Shown here piece by piece: positions 11,127 through 23,568 of a stretch of DNA of 64,000 nt. The notes under the pieces are model-generated. The model was given only the letters and a program-made list of their open reading frames with translations. It had not been told where the DNA came from and ran no database searches. This stretch comes from Chlamydoabsidia padenii (taxonomy: Eukaryota; Mucoromycota; Mucoromycetes; Mucorales; Cunninghamellaceae), in the NCBI GenBank assembly GCA_025330725.1, contig JAIWND010000012.1, positions 909,181 to 973,180 on the forward strand, given 5' to 3'. Positions within the stretch are counted from its first letter, which is position 1, and the number at the start of each line of letters is the position of its first letter. Both the position numbers and the translations under genes were made by a program.

Positions 11127-14100
11127 ATGGCTGGTCGACACCAAGGTAAAAAAAAATTCAATACGTACCTCTACACGCATAATGCACTGTAATTTTTATA
11201 TACTTTTTGAAAAAAAAGTTATATTAGCTTATATCACCTTATTCCCCTCTCCTTTCTCCTTTTCCCCAAAACTGACAAACACTCACTAACAAACCCGTAA
11301 TTTGTAATTCTGTTGTTATTATCACCAACTTTTACTGTAGCTCCTTATAACCGTTATGCGAACGCGGGTAATTCTCACGGCAACAATACCATGGGCGGCA
11401 ACAATAATATGAACACCATCAACAATAATAGTAGCCTCAACATTCCTTTTCCACCACAAAATAGTGGATCCATGGGCATAATGGGCAGTGGTAATAGCAA
11501 CAGCGGCAATAATATCAATAGCGGTGGTATGAATGGACCTTATTCTTCCGCGGCAACCTCTTCTTTCAGCACAACACCAACTAATACCACCTCTCCTTAT
11601 TCCACCACATCATCACCCGGCTATCAATCACCAAACGTGTCAAAACCTCATCACAATCCACCTCTGAAGAAATACGTCTTCCAACCACCACGAAAACTTT
11701 TACCATACAGCAAATCCATCCCAGCCCTTGGTTATCCTGGTATGTTTCCTCAACGCCCAAACCAAGAAGAAGATGTCATGTCCGAATCAAACGTACGGAA
11801 TGGCTTTATTGATAAACCAGTGGTATCGGTAAGTAAAATATGTATTGTATTATGATAGTATGTAATATTAACCTAATTCTGTTGTTTATCATAACTTAGA
11901 ATGAACAAACATGTGCACATGATATAATCTTTGGAAAACTACAAGATGATCAACGACTACTTAACGAAATGGGTAACTTTATGGTGGATGTGCTCAAGCG
12001 GAAAAGAAAGGCATCAAGTATTACAGGGTAAGATTAATCACGTTATCCATCATGTCCATCATAATGATCATTTTACTCACACAAATTTTGCTTATATATA
12101 TACTCCAGCCCTTCTTCATTCAGACCTCCGACACGTACTGCACTGATGGAATCAAAAAAGGAACAATGGATTCAAGAACTGGCGAATGGTGCTGTGCCTT
12201 TACAAAAACTATCACGTAATGTCCCTCATGGTTATAAAGGTGAAAAGCTATTGGAAACTCTGGCTGCAAGGCAAGTACCCTACCTGCGAGCAACTTGGTA
12301 CATCAAGGTGGTGGGCTTATCTGAAATGGTAAATGACATTTAAAAAAAATCGCACTTACGATTTGATGCTAATATACCTCTGTTTTACTAAATAGGCTCA
12401 ACGAAACGCTAGTAATGCTGGATCAACTACTTCCCATGCTTACAACTGGACGATGGTTGTAACTGGTCACTTGAAAAAACAACTGGGCGAATTGGCACCT
12501 CTAATGTCGAATAATACTAGTGGATCAATGCGTGGATACAGAAACTCGAATGTACCTGGTGTGGGTGGAAATAATGACAATCAAGTGAAACCTTGGGCTT
12601 CATCGGAGACCAAGGCGCGGTTTGAAGCTCGATGGGCGTATAGCACAAAGTTGACTCGGTGGCAGTACTCTGAAGGTTTATTGGATCAGCGAAACTTTTT
12701 GAGATGGTCTCTCGATACTCTTGGTGCAAGTGGCTCCTTTGAAATCATGTGGTTGGTGCTGACTGGTCTCGTACAAGATTATATTGATGAATACAGGCGG
12801 AATAGAATATTGACAAAACTATTGATTGAATATTTAATCAAGGGTTATAGTGCGGTAAGTTTTTTGAAAGGGCTCAGATTCGTATTTATACTCATCTTCC
12901 ACTCTTTTATGTTTATATAGGTTTTACAATGCTCGAAATTCCCAACTCCCGATGCCGCTGTGCCAACAGTTCCTGGATCATCAAATGTATTCACTGGACT
13001 CAAAAGAGACATTGAAAGATTGATACAGGTACGTTGATTTTGATTTAGTTAAATGCATTGTTCGGCAGGTTTACTTACATTTCTCTTTTTTATGTCTTAT
13101 AGTCATTGTTTTTATCAAGTCCTGATATGTTTGTAATCCCGAAGCTATACCACCAATATCGACAACTGTTTGAAGTGATTCTCGGCGAACAATCTCGATC
13201 CAAATTGATCAAAACTATACCGGACATTTGTAACGTAATGGATGCATACTGGACAATGACCAAATCTCGCAATGAAGTGTTTTGTGGGACTCTCGAAGAA
13301 AACCGTCTAGGTAGCAGCAGTAACGGCAACAATAGTAACGGCAACATGGTGGACAACAATAATTCGAAATCCGGTGCAACACCCGTTACCAACACGCCTT
13401 CCGATCTAACTCATCAAGATTCATCAAAATCAAGTATCAAGGGAACATCAACGTCCGATCGTCCAGGCGTGGACGAAGAGCATATCATACATACATTGGA
13501 TACTATTGGTCGATATGCAGATTCTGGCTATCTGCTACTTGACAACAACACTCACGACAGCGGCAACAGCGGTGGATGGACAAATGTAAAAGGTCATTCA
13601 GCAGTCTTGGCGTCTTTGACTATCTTTGGGGGATGCACTAACAGCGGTACAGGTGTGATACAAATCGAACTATTCAATCAAGTCATTCGTATATTGTGTC
13701 GGTGGGCAACTAGTGAAGCACGACATGGTGATTGGCGGGCATTCTTGGTCTCGTCTATCCTCCTCTCCTGGCGCTCCCAAGACCCACTATTATATTCCAA
13801 GCGAAGTGATGCTTTACAGGAGGCTCTTGTGGGGGTTTTGGACGATTGTATATTCACTGGGTCACGGTCAAACTCAAACTCAACTACGATGGCTATGGAC
13901 CATGACGACAATCATACGCTGGGGCTATCTTCATCAACGTCAATGGAGGTGGAAAACGACAATGATCAATCAGCAAAGCACCATTCATCTGGACCCATCT
14001 CATTCCTATACGACACATTTATTCGAATGCAACTATTCTCTTACCACAGATATCTCAACAGATTGACAGCACGTGGTCTATTGGAGCAATCTCAGCGAAC

Positions 14101-17100
14101 CCGGTCTGATGTTACACGATGTCTTTATTACTTAAAGTCATTGCCGTTGCCAAATCCTGCTCCAATACATTTGGTTAATCAACGAAGGGTAGCACTATAT
14201 GGAACTAGGAGGGACGCTGGCGATGAAAGTCGTTTGGAACTCGATGCTATCAAGAAACTGCAACAACTTGCAAAACAATGGATGATGGGCAGCAGCAGCG
14301 GATTATCTACGCTGGATGGAAGGGGCACAATCAACAATACAGACACAACATTATTTGGACCTGATGCCGAAGACATGACTGAACCAATGGTAAACGACAC
14401 TACCGAAGCCTTTGAACTCTCCTTATCGGATAAACTGGAACAACAAATGCAACTACTTATGGCCGAATCAACACGTTATGTCATTATACAATTCACTAGT
14501 GAATGGCTCATGGGTGAAGTCAAACGATTTGTGGTGAAGAATGTCCAGATTGGTGAAGACAATTGGCGTGTGATGACATCTCCTGGATCCTGCTTACTCA
14601 ACGCTCGACAATATGTGGCAATTATCAAGATTTTGGACTGTGCTAAGGATTATATGAACATTGTACATGTGGCTCTTTGGGTGCTTGAAAAGACAAATGA
14701 ACGATCTGTGCTGGCTCTGGTTATCGATACACTTCGACAATATGCTAATATCTGGAAACTAATGAATATGGGACAATTGACTGCCAAAACTTTGTGGAGC
14801 AAACATCAAGCATTGCAATCTCATGGTATACGCGAAAGATGTGTAATGATGTACATGGTGCAATTGGTACAAGAAGGTTACTCAATCTCTGATGACATGC
14901 GCCTACAACTGCAAAAAGATTTACAAATGCGACCCAAGATCCGCGGGCGACATGCTCCTGTATCGATTGTGGACGAACTATCACAAGTGATCAACAGTAA
15001 TGCTTCCAAAGCATCTGCGCAAAATGTGGTGGAAACTCTCTGTGCAACTTATCAATATCAAAATGGTGCCCTTTGGATCGGATTGGTGCTCGATGGTATT
15101 GTGGATATTATTCAGCAATGGATCAAGAAAACGACAATGTATGGCGGTACTGGTGGCGACTCTATTATTGGTGATCAAGGTCTTCAACAAATAACACTAC
15201 AACGGTTCCTTTGTGCATTTGTGGACATTATAAAGGATATTATAGATCTGTGTACTTTGACTGGTCAAATCAACGAAGCTATAATTGATTGGTTGTCAAA
15301 CAAAATGTCAATTATCGAAGAAATGCGCCAGCCTCAATCTTGGATGCCTCTCTTTATTATCCTTTTGGTATCAAGAAATCTGGTCAGCTTGGATGTCATC
15401 TTCTATCGGTTTACATTACCATGGTTTGATCAAATCAGTCAACATTTCCTTCAAGATGATATGTTATGGTCAACAACCGCCAATCCAACTACTTCGACAA
15501 ATGGTGCCTCGGCAAATGATGGTAGTGGTGGTAATTCGGCAAACAACAATAGCAGCAAAGAATGGTTGCATGTTTGTGAAAACATGATGATCCTTATTCG
15601 ACTTTTGGTGGTGCAAGAACGTTGCTGCTGGATTCAACAAGACGAAGAAACTATGGATGACACAAGCGGTGCTTATCAACAACCTTGGGTGTTGCGGGCT
15701 GAAGAAATCTTCCGACTTGAAAATCTACGATACACACAACTGGCTTGTAGTTTGGATAGGATTGAACCCATGTTTGCTCTTATGGAAAAACTGGTGCTTA
15801 TTGCTAGTAGTCTACCTTTAAGTAGTCCACTCCTTCAAGAACTGGTGATGCTTAGGGCTGATCTTCTACAAATTGGATGGTTCAGACAAGCTTGTGTCCG
15901 CGACTTGCATGGCGTGTACCAGCGATTCTCTTCTCATGGAACGGAGGCTAGCACTGAAAAGAAGATCAAGAAAAAGATGCTCAGCATTGTAGACGAATTG
16001 ATTGGCGGAACCTTGGCCGATATGGGATCAGGACATCATCATCATCATCATCATCATCATCACTTGCACCATGCTGCATTGGTCCAGGAACCTGACTTTA
16101 TCGACAAAATCAAGCGTATATTTACCAATGTCAGTCAATGGAATGAAGAACAATGCCGTGTACAAGTTAGCTTATTATTGGACAACATATTATTATCGGA
16201 CGGACAAAATCCCAACAATCCTCATATCCTTGGCGGTGGGGATATCTCGATGGTGAATAGTAACGACAAGCATGGACTCGACAATGGTGATGATAGTCTA
16301 TTGATGATGAACAGAAACGGCAACAACAACATGGATTTGGATGCCTTTGTCCGCTTCTTCTTCAGCGTAGTTTTATCGAGCGACGATCATCAACAACGAC
16401 GGTCTATATTCTTCAAGAACATCATACATGGATTAAGAGAACGGGTGCTCTTGGAACTATTAAACTACGGTGTACGGCTTTTGGAAGGATGTGATGTTGG
16501 GATGGACCAAGTCACTTCACGACAAGGTCATCATCCATCATCATCATCACAGCAATCACAGCAAACCCAACAGGAAGATCAAACAGACCAAACCATGTCG
16601 TCGACTTCAGGGACATCATCATCCGGCCTATCAGCCTCCATTATATCGACATTCAATCAACAACAAAGGATATCGGCAACTTCGACACCTTCACCAGCAC
16701 ATTCTCCAATGGTCTTATCTTTCCCTGGCAATGTTTTATTGTTATCATCCATAGACGAACCTTTCGACTCTACCAAGTACACTTACAAAAGCCAGGCCTT
16801 CTTCAACATAATGCAATACATGATGGCTCAAAATAGGTGGGGTAACGACAAGAAAATAGACCTCGTCAAGATACTATATCGGCAAATCAAACGATTCCAG
16901 GCAGGTATGCTTGCTTACCAGGTGATGCAAGACGCTCATACTACTTTTGTTAAAGCGGTGGCTGCTTTGGATGCGACAAAGAACAATGTGGTAAGGCAAA
17001 AGAAGAAAGCTGATGACTGATATTGATACTGATATTGATACTTTTTTTTGGGGGGGCGTTTACTCATAGTCATCTGCAGTGGCCTTGCTAAGAACCGAAG

Positions 17101-17881
17101 GGTTATCTTCAGAAGATACTGGTACACCTATCACACTTGAAGATCTTCGAACAAGGTAAGTTTCTCCTTATCTTATGATGATCTTGTTGTACTAATGTTT
17201 GTTTGCTTCTTTTTTTTTTATGCCAATAGTTTGCTGATAAGAATACGACTGGTGGTACCGTATGCTTCTTTGATATGGGAGTACCCAAATGCTGATGAAT
17301 GCGATGCTCTTTCTTGGATTCGAACACTGATAACATTACTGGGTGTAAGTTGAATAAAAAGGGGGGTCGGGGTAGTAAAGGGCACTTGTGTGGAAATGAA
17401 GTGAAGGATAATGACTAATCTCTCTCCCTCTCTTTTGTAGAATCCTATTGTACACGGGTATGGCAGCCAAGAACGATTTTTTGAATTCGTTCTTGACTTT
17501 GTCTCATTGATCATCGACGAAGTGCCCAAGGATTTGCGAAAAGATACATTGACACTCTTATCAAAACTTCACGGGGAACTTACAACAGTACCAGCAATCT
17601 TCCAAAGTCGCGTCAACCGGATCTTACCCTTCTCGACCCACAACATTTATCTCACAAATAGTCGATTGGCAACAGGCATTCTAGGGGCAACTGCTACGAC
17701 GGATCCACTACTACAACAACAGCATCTCGAAACATGTATGAAACAATCAAGACCGTGGGAATGGCTAGAAGACTACGTTAGCGATCCTCCTCACGATAAC
17801 GATGTACCTATCAACTTGGGCCTCTTTAGGGCACGCAAATCGAAGAAACTTGATGGGACTTATATTAGATGTAGAACATGA
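11127..17881 (+). CDS. Mediator CDK8-module subunit MED12 (Srb8)
   Basis: Ten exons: 11127-11145, 11341-11828, 11900-12027, 12109-12328, 12396-12854, 12921-13028, 13103-16990, 17070-17155, 17230-17344, 17441-17881; 1983 aa. After an Asn/Gly/Ser-rich leader, the Med12 N-terminal signature appears at about residue 135 (LGYPGMFPQRPNQEED) and about 230 (PYLRATWYIKVVGLSEM), followed by the long helical body typical of the family. MED12 is nuclear and activates the CDK8/cyclin C kinase module that reversibly represses or tunes RNA polymerase II Mediator. One exon of 3,888 nt encodes two thirds of the protein, in contrast to the small exons around it. Low-complexity inserts include a poly-His run near residue 1451 and Gln/Ser tracts near 1610. 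The 19-nt first exon is inferred from splice sites and is the weakest part. Confidence 0.92.
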
Positions 17882-18560
17882 TTGTTATCTTATTATTATT
17901 TTTGTTTAATAGTTGGTGCTACTGATTATCTTTTGTTTTACTTGTCCATTTATTATACCTTCTATTACCCCCCCCCAACACATATTATATATATATATAT
18001 ATACATACTTACTTATTGTCAATAAAATCCAATTGTTTACTATACATAAATACATATAATACTTCACATGAAAATAATTAAAATGACATGGTTATCACGA
18101 GAAGATGTGATAATAATCATGGGGATCTTCTCTTTGACTTGAACCCTATGATGATTATGGATAATAATACGATACTTATTGAAATCATTTTTAAATAAGT
18201 ATCAAGGCTTACACTTTTTAATATGATAATCAGGATGGTTCACATGGTACTATCGGAAAGAGTCTCTTATCAACAGAATTGACACATTACCATTTCGGGA
18301 ATCCCTTTATGCGCTCAGCCAATCATTCTTCTCGGATCGAACCTTCATTGTTTGACACGGTACTATGAAAGGCAACAAACGAAGCATGCTTACAAAACAT
18401 TATTTAATAAGTCGATTGCATGATCCCAGGTTAGACAATTACTTTTAAATGAAAAAACAAGTGGCTCGGCCACACTTTTTTTTTTTTTGGTATAAATATG
18501 AACTCCTTTTTTCTTTTTCTTCTTCTTCTTCATTGCTTGGTCTTATCACTCACCTTTAAT
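17882..18560. other. Intergenic region with NDH-2 promoter
   Basis: No gene seen. It has a (TA)n tract near 17987-18003, a CCAAT at about 18320 and a TATA-like TATAAATA at 18491-18498, 63 bp before the NADH dehydrogenase start. Confidence 0.55.
18491..18498 (+). promoter_or_regulatory. TATA box of the NADH dehydrogenase gene
   Basis: TATAAATA preceded by a T tract, 63 bp upstream of the ATG at 18561; position fits a core promoter. Confidence 0.5.
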
Positions 18561-21086
18561 ATGAATACACTCTTTCAACTCAAACGTATGTATTAATTGA
18601 AATAATGGGTTTGGTTATATAATGTCTATTGTTGATTTGACAGGTTATACCCAAGTGGTGATTTTCAAATCCCGACAGAGGTCATTCATGCAACGTCGAG
18701 TTCATCTTCATACACAATCCCATTCTTCTTTACAGCCAATTAACATCCACACGAAAAAACATGCACGTGCTATTACTCCGAAGAAAGTAACATTACCTAA
18801 AAGTAAGCATTTGCATTGATTGTTGAAAGTATTGAAGACTGATGATTTCTTTCTTGTTTGATTATGCGCCTATCTTTTCAGATCGAGTCGTCATTTTGGG
18901 TATGTTTGTGAAAAAAAAAAAAAAAAAAAAAAAAAGATACCGACCTTTACAGAGTATTATTAACTTTTTTTTTTTTTTTTTTTTGTCTAAAAGGGTCGGG
19001 ATGGGCAGGTAAATCACGGATATACTCTCACAGACACAATTTTTACCATACACTCTTCATCCCCATTTAGGTTTTAAGCTTATGAGGGAATTGGATCGAG
19101 AAAAATATGATGTATCTGTTGTTTCCCCCAGGTAAGTAAATTCTAAAAAGTGATTGTGGATACTAATCTTAAACACTGATTAGAAACTACTTTGTCTTTA
19201 CTCCTCTACTTGCAAGGTAAGTTTGATTTTCGGAGTTTGATATTCGAGTGAAGCTTATTCCCCTTTCTTTTATTATGCGACCTTTAGTACTTCTGTCGGG
19301 TCACTTGAATTCAGATGTGTCACTGAGCCTGTCAGGTAACATTTCATATTCATTTATGCAAAGCTATCTTTCTTACATTCCAATGTTTAGAGGGTATACT
19401 AAAAACATCACTTACCATCAGGCTTCTTGTGATGGCATCGGTACTTGAAAAAATCGAAAATTATGCATTTCAATTCCCGCTTACTTTCGATTTTTTTTTT
19501 TTTTTTTTTCGATTAGATCTTGAGAACAAAACGATTCATTGCATAACTCAAATACCTGGCACCGAAAAAACACAATTCACATTAGACTATGATACTCTGG
19601 TTGTTGCTGTGGGATCTTACTCGAATACATTCAATATACCTGGGGTTAAAGATAACGCCTGTTTTCTCAAAGATGTTCAAGATGCTCGTAAAATCAGAAA
19701 GCGTCTGATTGAATGTGAGTTGACCTATCCAAAAAAGGATAATCACTTATTACAATTATATTATTAGGTTTCGAATATGCTTCACAGCCAGGATTAACTG
19801 ACTCGCAAAAAAGTGACAAGTTACACTTTGTCGTAGTTGGAGCTGGTCCCACTGTAAGGAAGAAAAAAAAAAGATATGATCCTTATTTTTGTTTCTTATC
19901 ATATCTTATAATAGGGTATTGAGTTTTCTGCTGAACTTTATGACTTTATATCAAGCGATGTCTCGAGATTGTACCCCGATTTGATCAAATTTACTAGAAT
20001 GACTTTATATGATGTGGCACCTCAAATCCTAAGTGGGTTCGACTCCAAACTATCATCCTATGCCCACCAGCAATTTGATTTGAAAGGAATTCAAATCAAG
20101 ACTCGTAAGTGAACAAATCTCATATGTTTCAGGTCCCCTAACAGTTTTTTTTCAAAGGCCGACAAGTGGAGAATGTCATGCCAAACAAACTGATGATCAA
20201 AGACGAAGGAGAAGGTAAGAAAACATAGTATGAACCCCAATAATCACTAATTTGCTTTTAACTAGTTCCTTTTGGATTGCTTGTATGGTCAACTGGTCAG
20301 ATGCAAAATCCTTTGGTTGCAAAGTTGGAGATCGCCAAAGATGCTAAAAAGCAAAGGTAGATTTGCATGAAAACTAATTTTCACATCCCGCTCACCCCTT
20401 TTTTTTTCAGAATCTTGACCAATGCTAATCTTCAAGTCCTCGATAATGCCAAAGTACCATATCCTGATGTGTAAGTATCCATTTATGAGAAAATACAATG
20501 ATCCTAAACCTCTTTTTCCTAGTTTCGCAGTGGGGGATTGTGCTACGATTGAAGGCCATGATCTGCCGTTGACAGCTCAAGGTAATTCAAATGACCTCCT
20601 CACAAAACTTTCATTTAACTCTTATCTTTTTCTTTCATTAAAGTGGCCACTCAAAAAGCAATCTATTTGAGCAAAGGTAAGTGTGCAATAAAACAAGGAT
20701 GATGTTCACTCATCGTCGTTTATGCATCAGTGCTCAACAAGAAAAGACCGACCGATGTTTCAAGCGCCGCCGAAGGGTTCAAATTCAAAAATCGTGGGAT
20801 CATGGCCTATATTGGGAGCGCCGAGGCACTTGTTGACATGTCTTCAGTCCATCGAGAAGCAAAAAACTCGGGGCGTTTGGCTTGGCTATTATGGAGATCC
20901 GCTTACTTTTCCATGAGCATGAGCGTTCGCAACAGAATGTTGATTCCTTATTACTGGTAAGTGATTTCCCTTCAATGCATTTGTTAACAAATTTGACCTT
21001 ACTAATTTTTTATTGGCGCATATATATATATATATATATATAGGCTTCTGACTTGGTCTTTTGGTAGAGATATTAGTAAATTTTGA
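18561..21086 (+). CDS. Mitochondrial type II (alternative) NADH:ubiquinone oxidoreductase
   Basis: Eighteen exons: 18561-18585, 18644-18802, 18882-18899, 18994-19008, 19071-19131, 19184-19216, 19288-19335, 19391-19440, 19517-19714, 19768-19853, 19915-20104, 20158-20214, 20266-20356, 20411-20470, 20523-20581, 20644-20676, 20731-20956, 21044-21086; 483 aa. It oxidises NADH and passes electrons to ubiquinone without pumping protons. The first ~60 residues are Arg/Lys/His-rich and poor in acids, a mitochondrial presequence. Two dinucleotide-binding motifs are visible: VVILGSGWAGFKLM (about 63-76, FAD) and VVVGAGPTGIEFSAEL (about 223-238, NADH). FAVGDCATIE and LTAQVATQKAIYL match the conserved C-terminal half. 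There is no EF-hand insert, so no sign of calcium control; which face of the inner membrane it occupies is not decidable here. Exons 3 and 4 are microexons (18 and 15 nt) carrying the FAD motif. Confidence 0.93.
18664..18674 (+). promoter_or_regulatory. Exact copy of the TTCAAATCCCG element, inside exon 2
   Basis: Exact 11-mer followed by A, located in the presequence-coding exon 2 of the NADH dehydrogenase gene, close to the transcription start. Confidence 0.35.
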
Positions 21087-21391
21087 ATAGAATAGAATAG
21101 ATAAACTTTTGACATGCAAGTTGCTTTACACTATATTAAAGTCCCGATTTTTTTTTGTCCCCAAAGACATGTAGCATGATCATAAAAGAAGATTAAATTA
21201 CAAAGACGAGTTTTTATTAATAATTCTACAACCGAGGTTCATATCACTTTTTATTCATATATGTATGTATGTATTTCTGTGTGTGTGTATATATCTAATC
21301 CATAAAGAGTAATCAAGTGAAGATATAATAGTAATAAGGGAGGGAGTGATAAAGAGAGGAGGGGAAGGGGGGATTATTTCAAGTGTTCCAT
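21087..21391. other. Short convergent intergenic region
   Basis: AT-rich 305-bp spacer between two convergent genes for respiratory-chain proteins, with a (TATG)n/(TG)n tract near 21258-21290 and an AAGTCCCGATT variant at about 21142. Both 3' ends must lie here. Confidence 0.6.
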
Positions 21392-22641
21392 TTAAAGAGC
21401 AGAAGCACCAGTAATGATATCGACTAAAAAAGATAAAAACGAGCGATTGGTAACAATGTTCTTCTATTAGACCCCCACACCAGTTTCTTTTTTTTTTTTT
21501 TTTTATGATACTTACTCAATTCGTTGGTAATGACAGCTTGACGACCACGGTTATAAAACATGGTCAATTTGTTGATCATTTCACCAGCGTTCTTGGTAGC
21601 ATTTTCCATTGCAGCGCGCTTGGCACACATTTCAGCAGCATGACCTTCGACCATGGCATGGTAAATAGAGTTGGCAAAGGTGAATTGTTGCAAGTTGGCC
21701 AAGACATCATCTTCGATTTCGTAGACAGCAAAATTGGGAGAGGCCTTGAAAGCATCTTGAGAGAAGGTACGGAGGACATCGGCTTCGTAAGAGATGGCAG
21801 ACAAGAATTTGTTGTAGATGATATCGACATTATCGTATTCCACACCGGATTCTTCAATCACATCCACGATAGAGCAGGCTTCGTCAAAGGTAGGGACGGC
21901 TTTACCGATTTGGTTGAAGGTCAAGGTCAAGTTCTTGCGGACCGCGCGGGACAATTGAGCCTTGGACTTGTCACCCAACACAACGACAGGAGCTTCGGGT
22001 TGTTTGGCAATGGCACGACGGGTAGCTTTGGACACACTGCTGTGAATACCACCACAGAGACCACGGTCAGAGGAGGAGGCCACAAACAAAGTCTTTCCAT
22101 CTTCAACAGGCTTGGTTTCCGCACTGGTGTACAAGGCTATATAAATGAAGAAGTGTTAGATAATCTTCCCCCTCCCCTTTTTTTTTCCTACCATTAACAC
22201 AAATACTTACAAGTAGAGGCGTTACCAAAAGCACGAGCACTTTCCATAGCACGTTGAGCCTTGTTGACCTTGGTGGAAGCAATCATCTTCATAGACCCAG
22301 TGATCTTTTCAATGTTTTGGACAGACTTCAAACGTAATTGGACTTATCGTTCGTTAGAATGGATACATACAATTAGTAATAAAAATAAAAAAAAAGAATG
22401 GTTGATTAGTATGTTGTCATTGGTTGCTTTGGTATGCATATGTGTATGTGTTTTGTTGCTTTGTTGTATATTTGTATCGTACCTTCTTTCAAAGTGGCCA
22501 TGTTACGGACTTGAGCACCATTACTGTATCAGGAGAGAAAAAAAAAAGGTTGGTTAGTTAAGAGGGTCATTTTTATTATCGATGATGGTCTTACCGAGCA
22601 ATGGCAGGGCGAGTGGCGATGCGAGAAGCAGTGGACAACAT
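21392..22641 (-). CDS. ATP3: Mitochondrial F1-ATP synthase gamma subunit
   Basis: Five exons in coding order: 22595-22641, 22483-22523, 22211-22342, 21516-22136, 21392-21423; 290 aa. This is the rotating central stalk of the F1 sector. An Arg-rich start (MLSTASRIATRPAIAR) is a mitochondrial presequence. The N-terminal helix reads LRLKSVQNIEKITGSMKMIA and the conserved C-terminal helix reads AMENATKNAGEMINKL followed by NRGRQAVITNEL and IDIITGASAL, exactly as in the family. SSDRGLCGGIHSS is the other family hallmark. Length matches fungal gamma subunits. The 32-nt last exon was found by splicing. Two element variants lie within 120 bp upstream. Confidence 0.96.
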
Positions 22642-22689
22642 TCTCTAGTTAAAAACTGTTTATAAAAAGAGAAGAAAAGAAAACACAAG

Positions 22690-22701
22690 GCGCGACTTGA
22701 A
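22690..22701 (-). promoter_or_regulatory. Variant of the recurrent element, ATP3 promoter
   Basis: Bottom strand reads TTCAAGTCGCGC, 49 bp upstream of the ATP3 start and in the same sense as the gene. Confidence 0.35.
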
Positions 22702-22758
22702 AATTTTTGTATTTTAGGGTCGGGGGGTGCCAGCAAGTAAGGCTGTACCATCAATCGG

Positions 22759-22769
22759 TTCAAATCCCG
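22759..22769 (+). promoter_or_regulatory. Exact copy of the TTCAAATCCCG element, ATP3 promoter
   Basis: Exact 11-mer in the context CGGTTCAAATCCCGACG, 118 bp upstream of the ATP3 ATG. It resembles a tRNA T-loop/B box, but no cloverleaf can be folded around it. Confidence 0.45.
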
Positions 22770-22859
22770 ACGCTGGATCAGTAAGTCAAAGTCAGCCAAT
22801 TGATTTTTTTTTTTTTGCTTTGCTTTTTCTTTTACTTTCTCTTGCTTCAAAACTAAAGA

Positions 22860-23126
22860 TGATGCAACCAACAAGTCTGGCTTGGTACAAACTTTGAAGG
22901 TAACTAACTTTTGGATTCTTTTTACACTTGGCGACTACTGATTTGTCTTCTTTTTTATTCTTAGGTTGTTAAACTTGGAAGGATTCACCGATACTGAAAA
23001 GACCCCTGATGCACGTTCTTCTGGTATGAATGGTAAAGGAAAAAGAAAAGAAGGCATGAATTACTCAATATATCAACTATAGATTACACCTTTTATGTGG
23101 GCGGTGGACTAGTCGAATCGTATTGA
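22860..23126 (+). CDS. Possible tiny spliced ORF, unknown
   Basis: Exons 22860-22885, 22965-23023, 23083-23126 join with GT-AG borders into 42 codons, starting MMQPTSLAW and ending YVGGGLVESY. The frame holds through both junctions, but the ORF is short, unrecognised and could be chance; the donor at 22886 (GTACAA) is weak. It would be transcribed divergently from ATP3. Confidence 0.15.
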
Positions 23127-23568
23127 AACGTACGTCGGAAAAGAAGGTTGGTATAACAGCTTCCTTTTTAAAGGTCAGCATCAATAGGTGGATCAAGTCA
23201 ACATAATCTCGACCATGAAGTAACAAGATGATCAAACGGTATACTCTGATGATGGGTGGGACACTTGTACAAGAAACAACAACATATATGATTACTCTAG
23301 ATTAGTTTTGATTGGATTAGACATTTGATTATAATAAAATCCTTTTGTTTTATTTATGTATGATAAAAAGATAATTGATACATTTTTATTTATTTGGTTT
23401 TTGGGTTAAAAGAGGTCATCCCTATCAGCATGCAGGACTTTATAACAAAGAGGTGGATAGATATAGTTTAAGAGAGTATAATAAAGGATGGGGAATGATA
23501 AATGATAAAAAATATAAAAGTATGGATGGGTGTACATCTGTAAAAAAAAAGGGGGGGGGTTTACTAAA

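Larger units (their letters stand above)
22642..23568. other. Intergenic region upstream of ATP3, downstream of the perilipin-like gene
   Basis: Contains the ATP3 promoter with two copies of the recurrent element (22690-22701 and 22759-22769), a possible 42-codon spliced ORF (listed separately) and AT-rich DNA with a G run at 23551-23559. No other supported gene. Confidence 0.5.

Noticed and set aside
10829..11149. Hydrophobic ORF resembling a membrane protein
   Set aside because: It arises from pyrimidine-rich promoter DNA and overlaps the first exon of MED12; no homology-like features.
16034..16070. Poly-His stretch as an engineered tag
   Set aside because: It lies inside the MED12 exon amid natural low-complexity sequence; CAT-repeat slippage explains it.
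21505..22197. 230-codon top-strand ORF
   Set aside because: Antisense shadow of the ATP synthase gamma coding exon.
22735..22790. tRNA gene suggested by GGTTCAAATCCCG (T-loop-like)
   Set aside because: The T-stem does not pair, and no acceptor stem, D arm or anticodon arm can be placed around it; the same string recurs in many other places without tRNA context.
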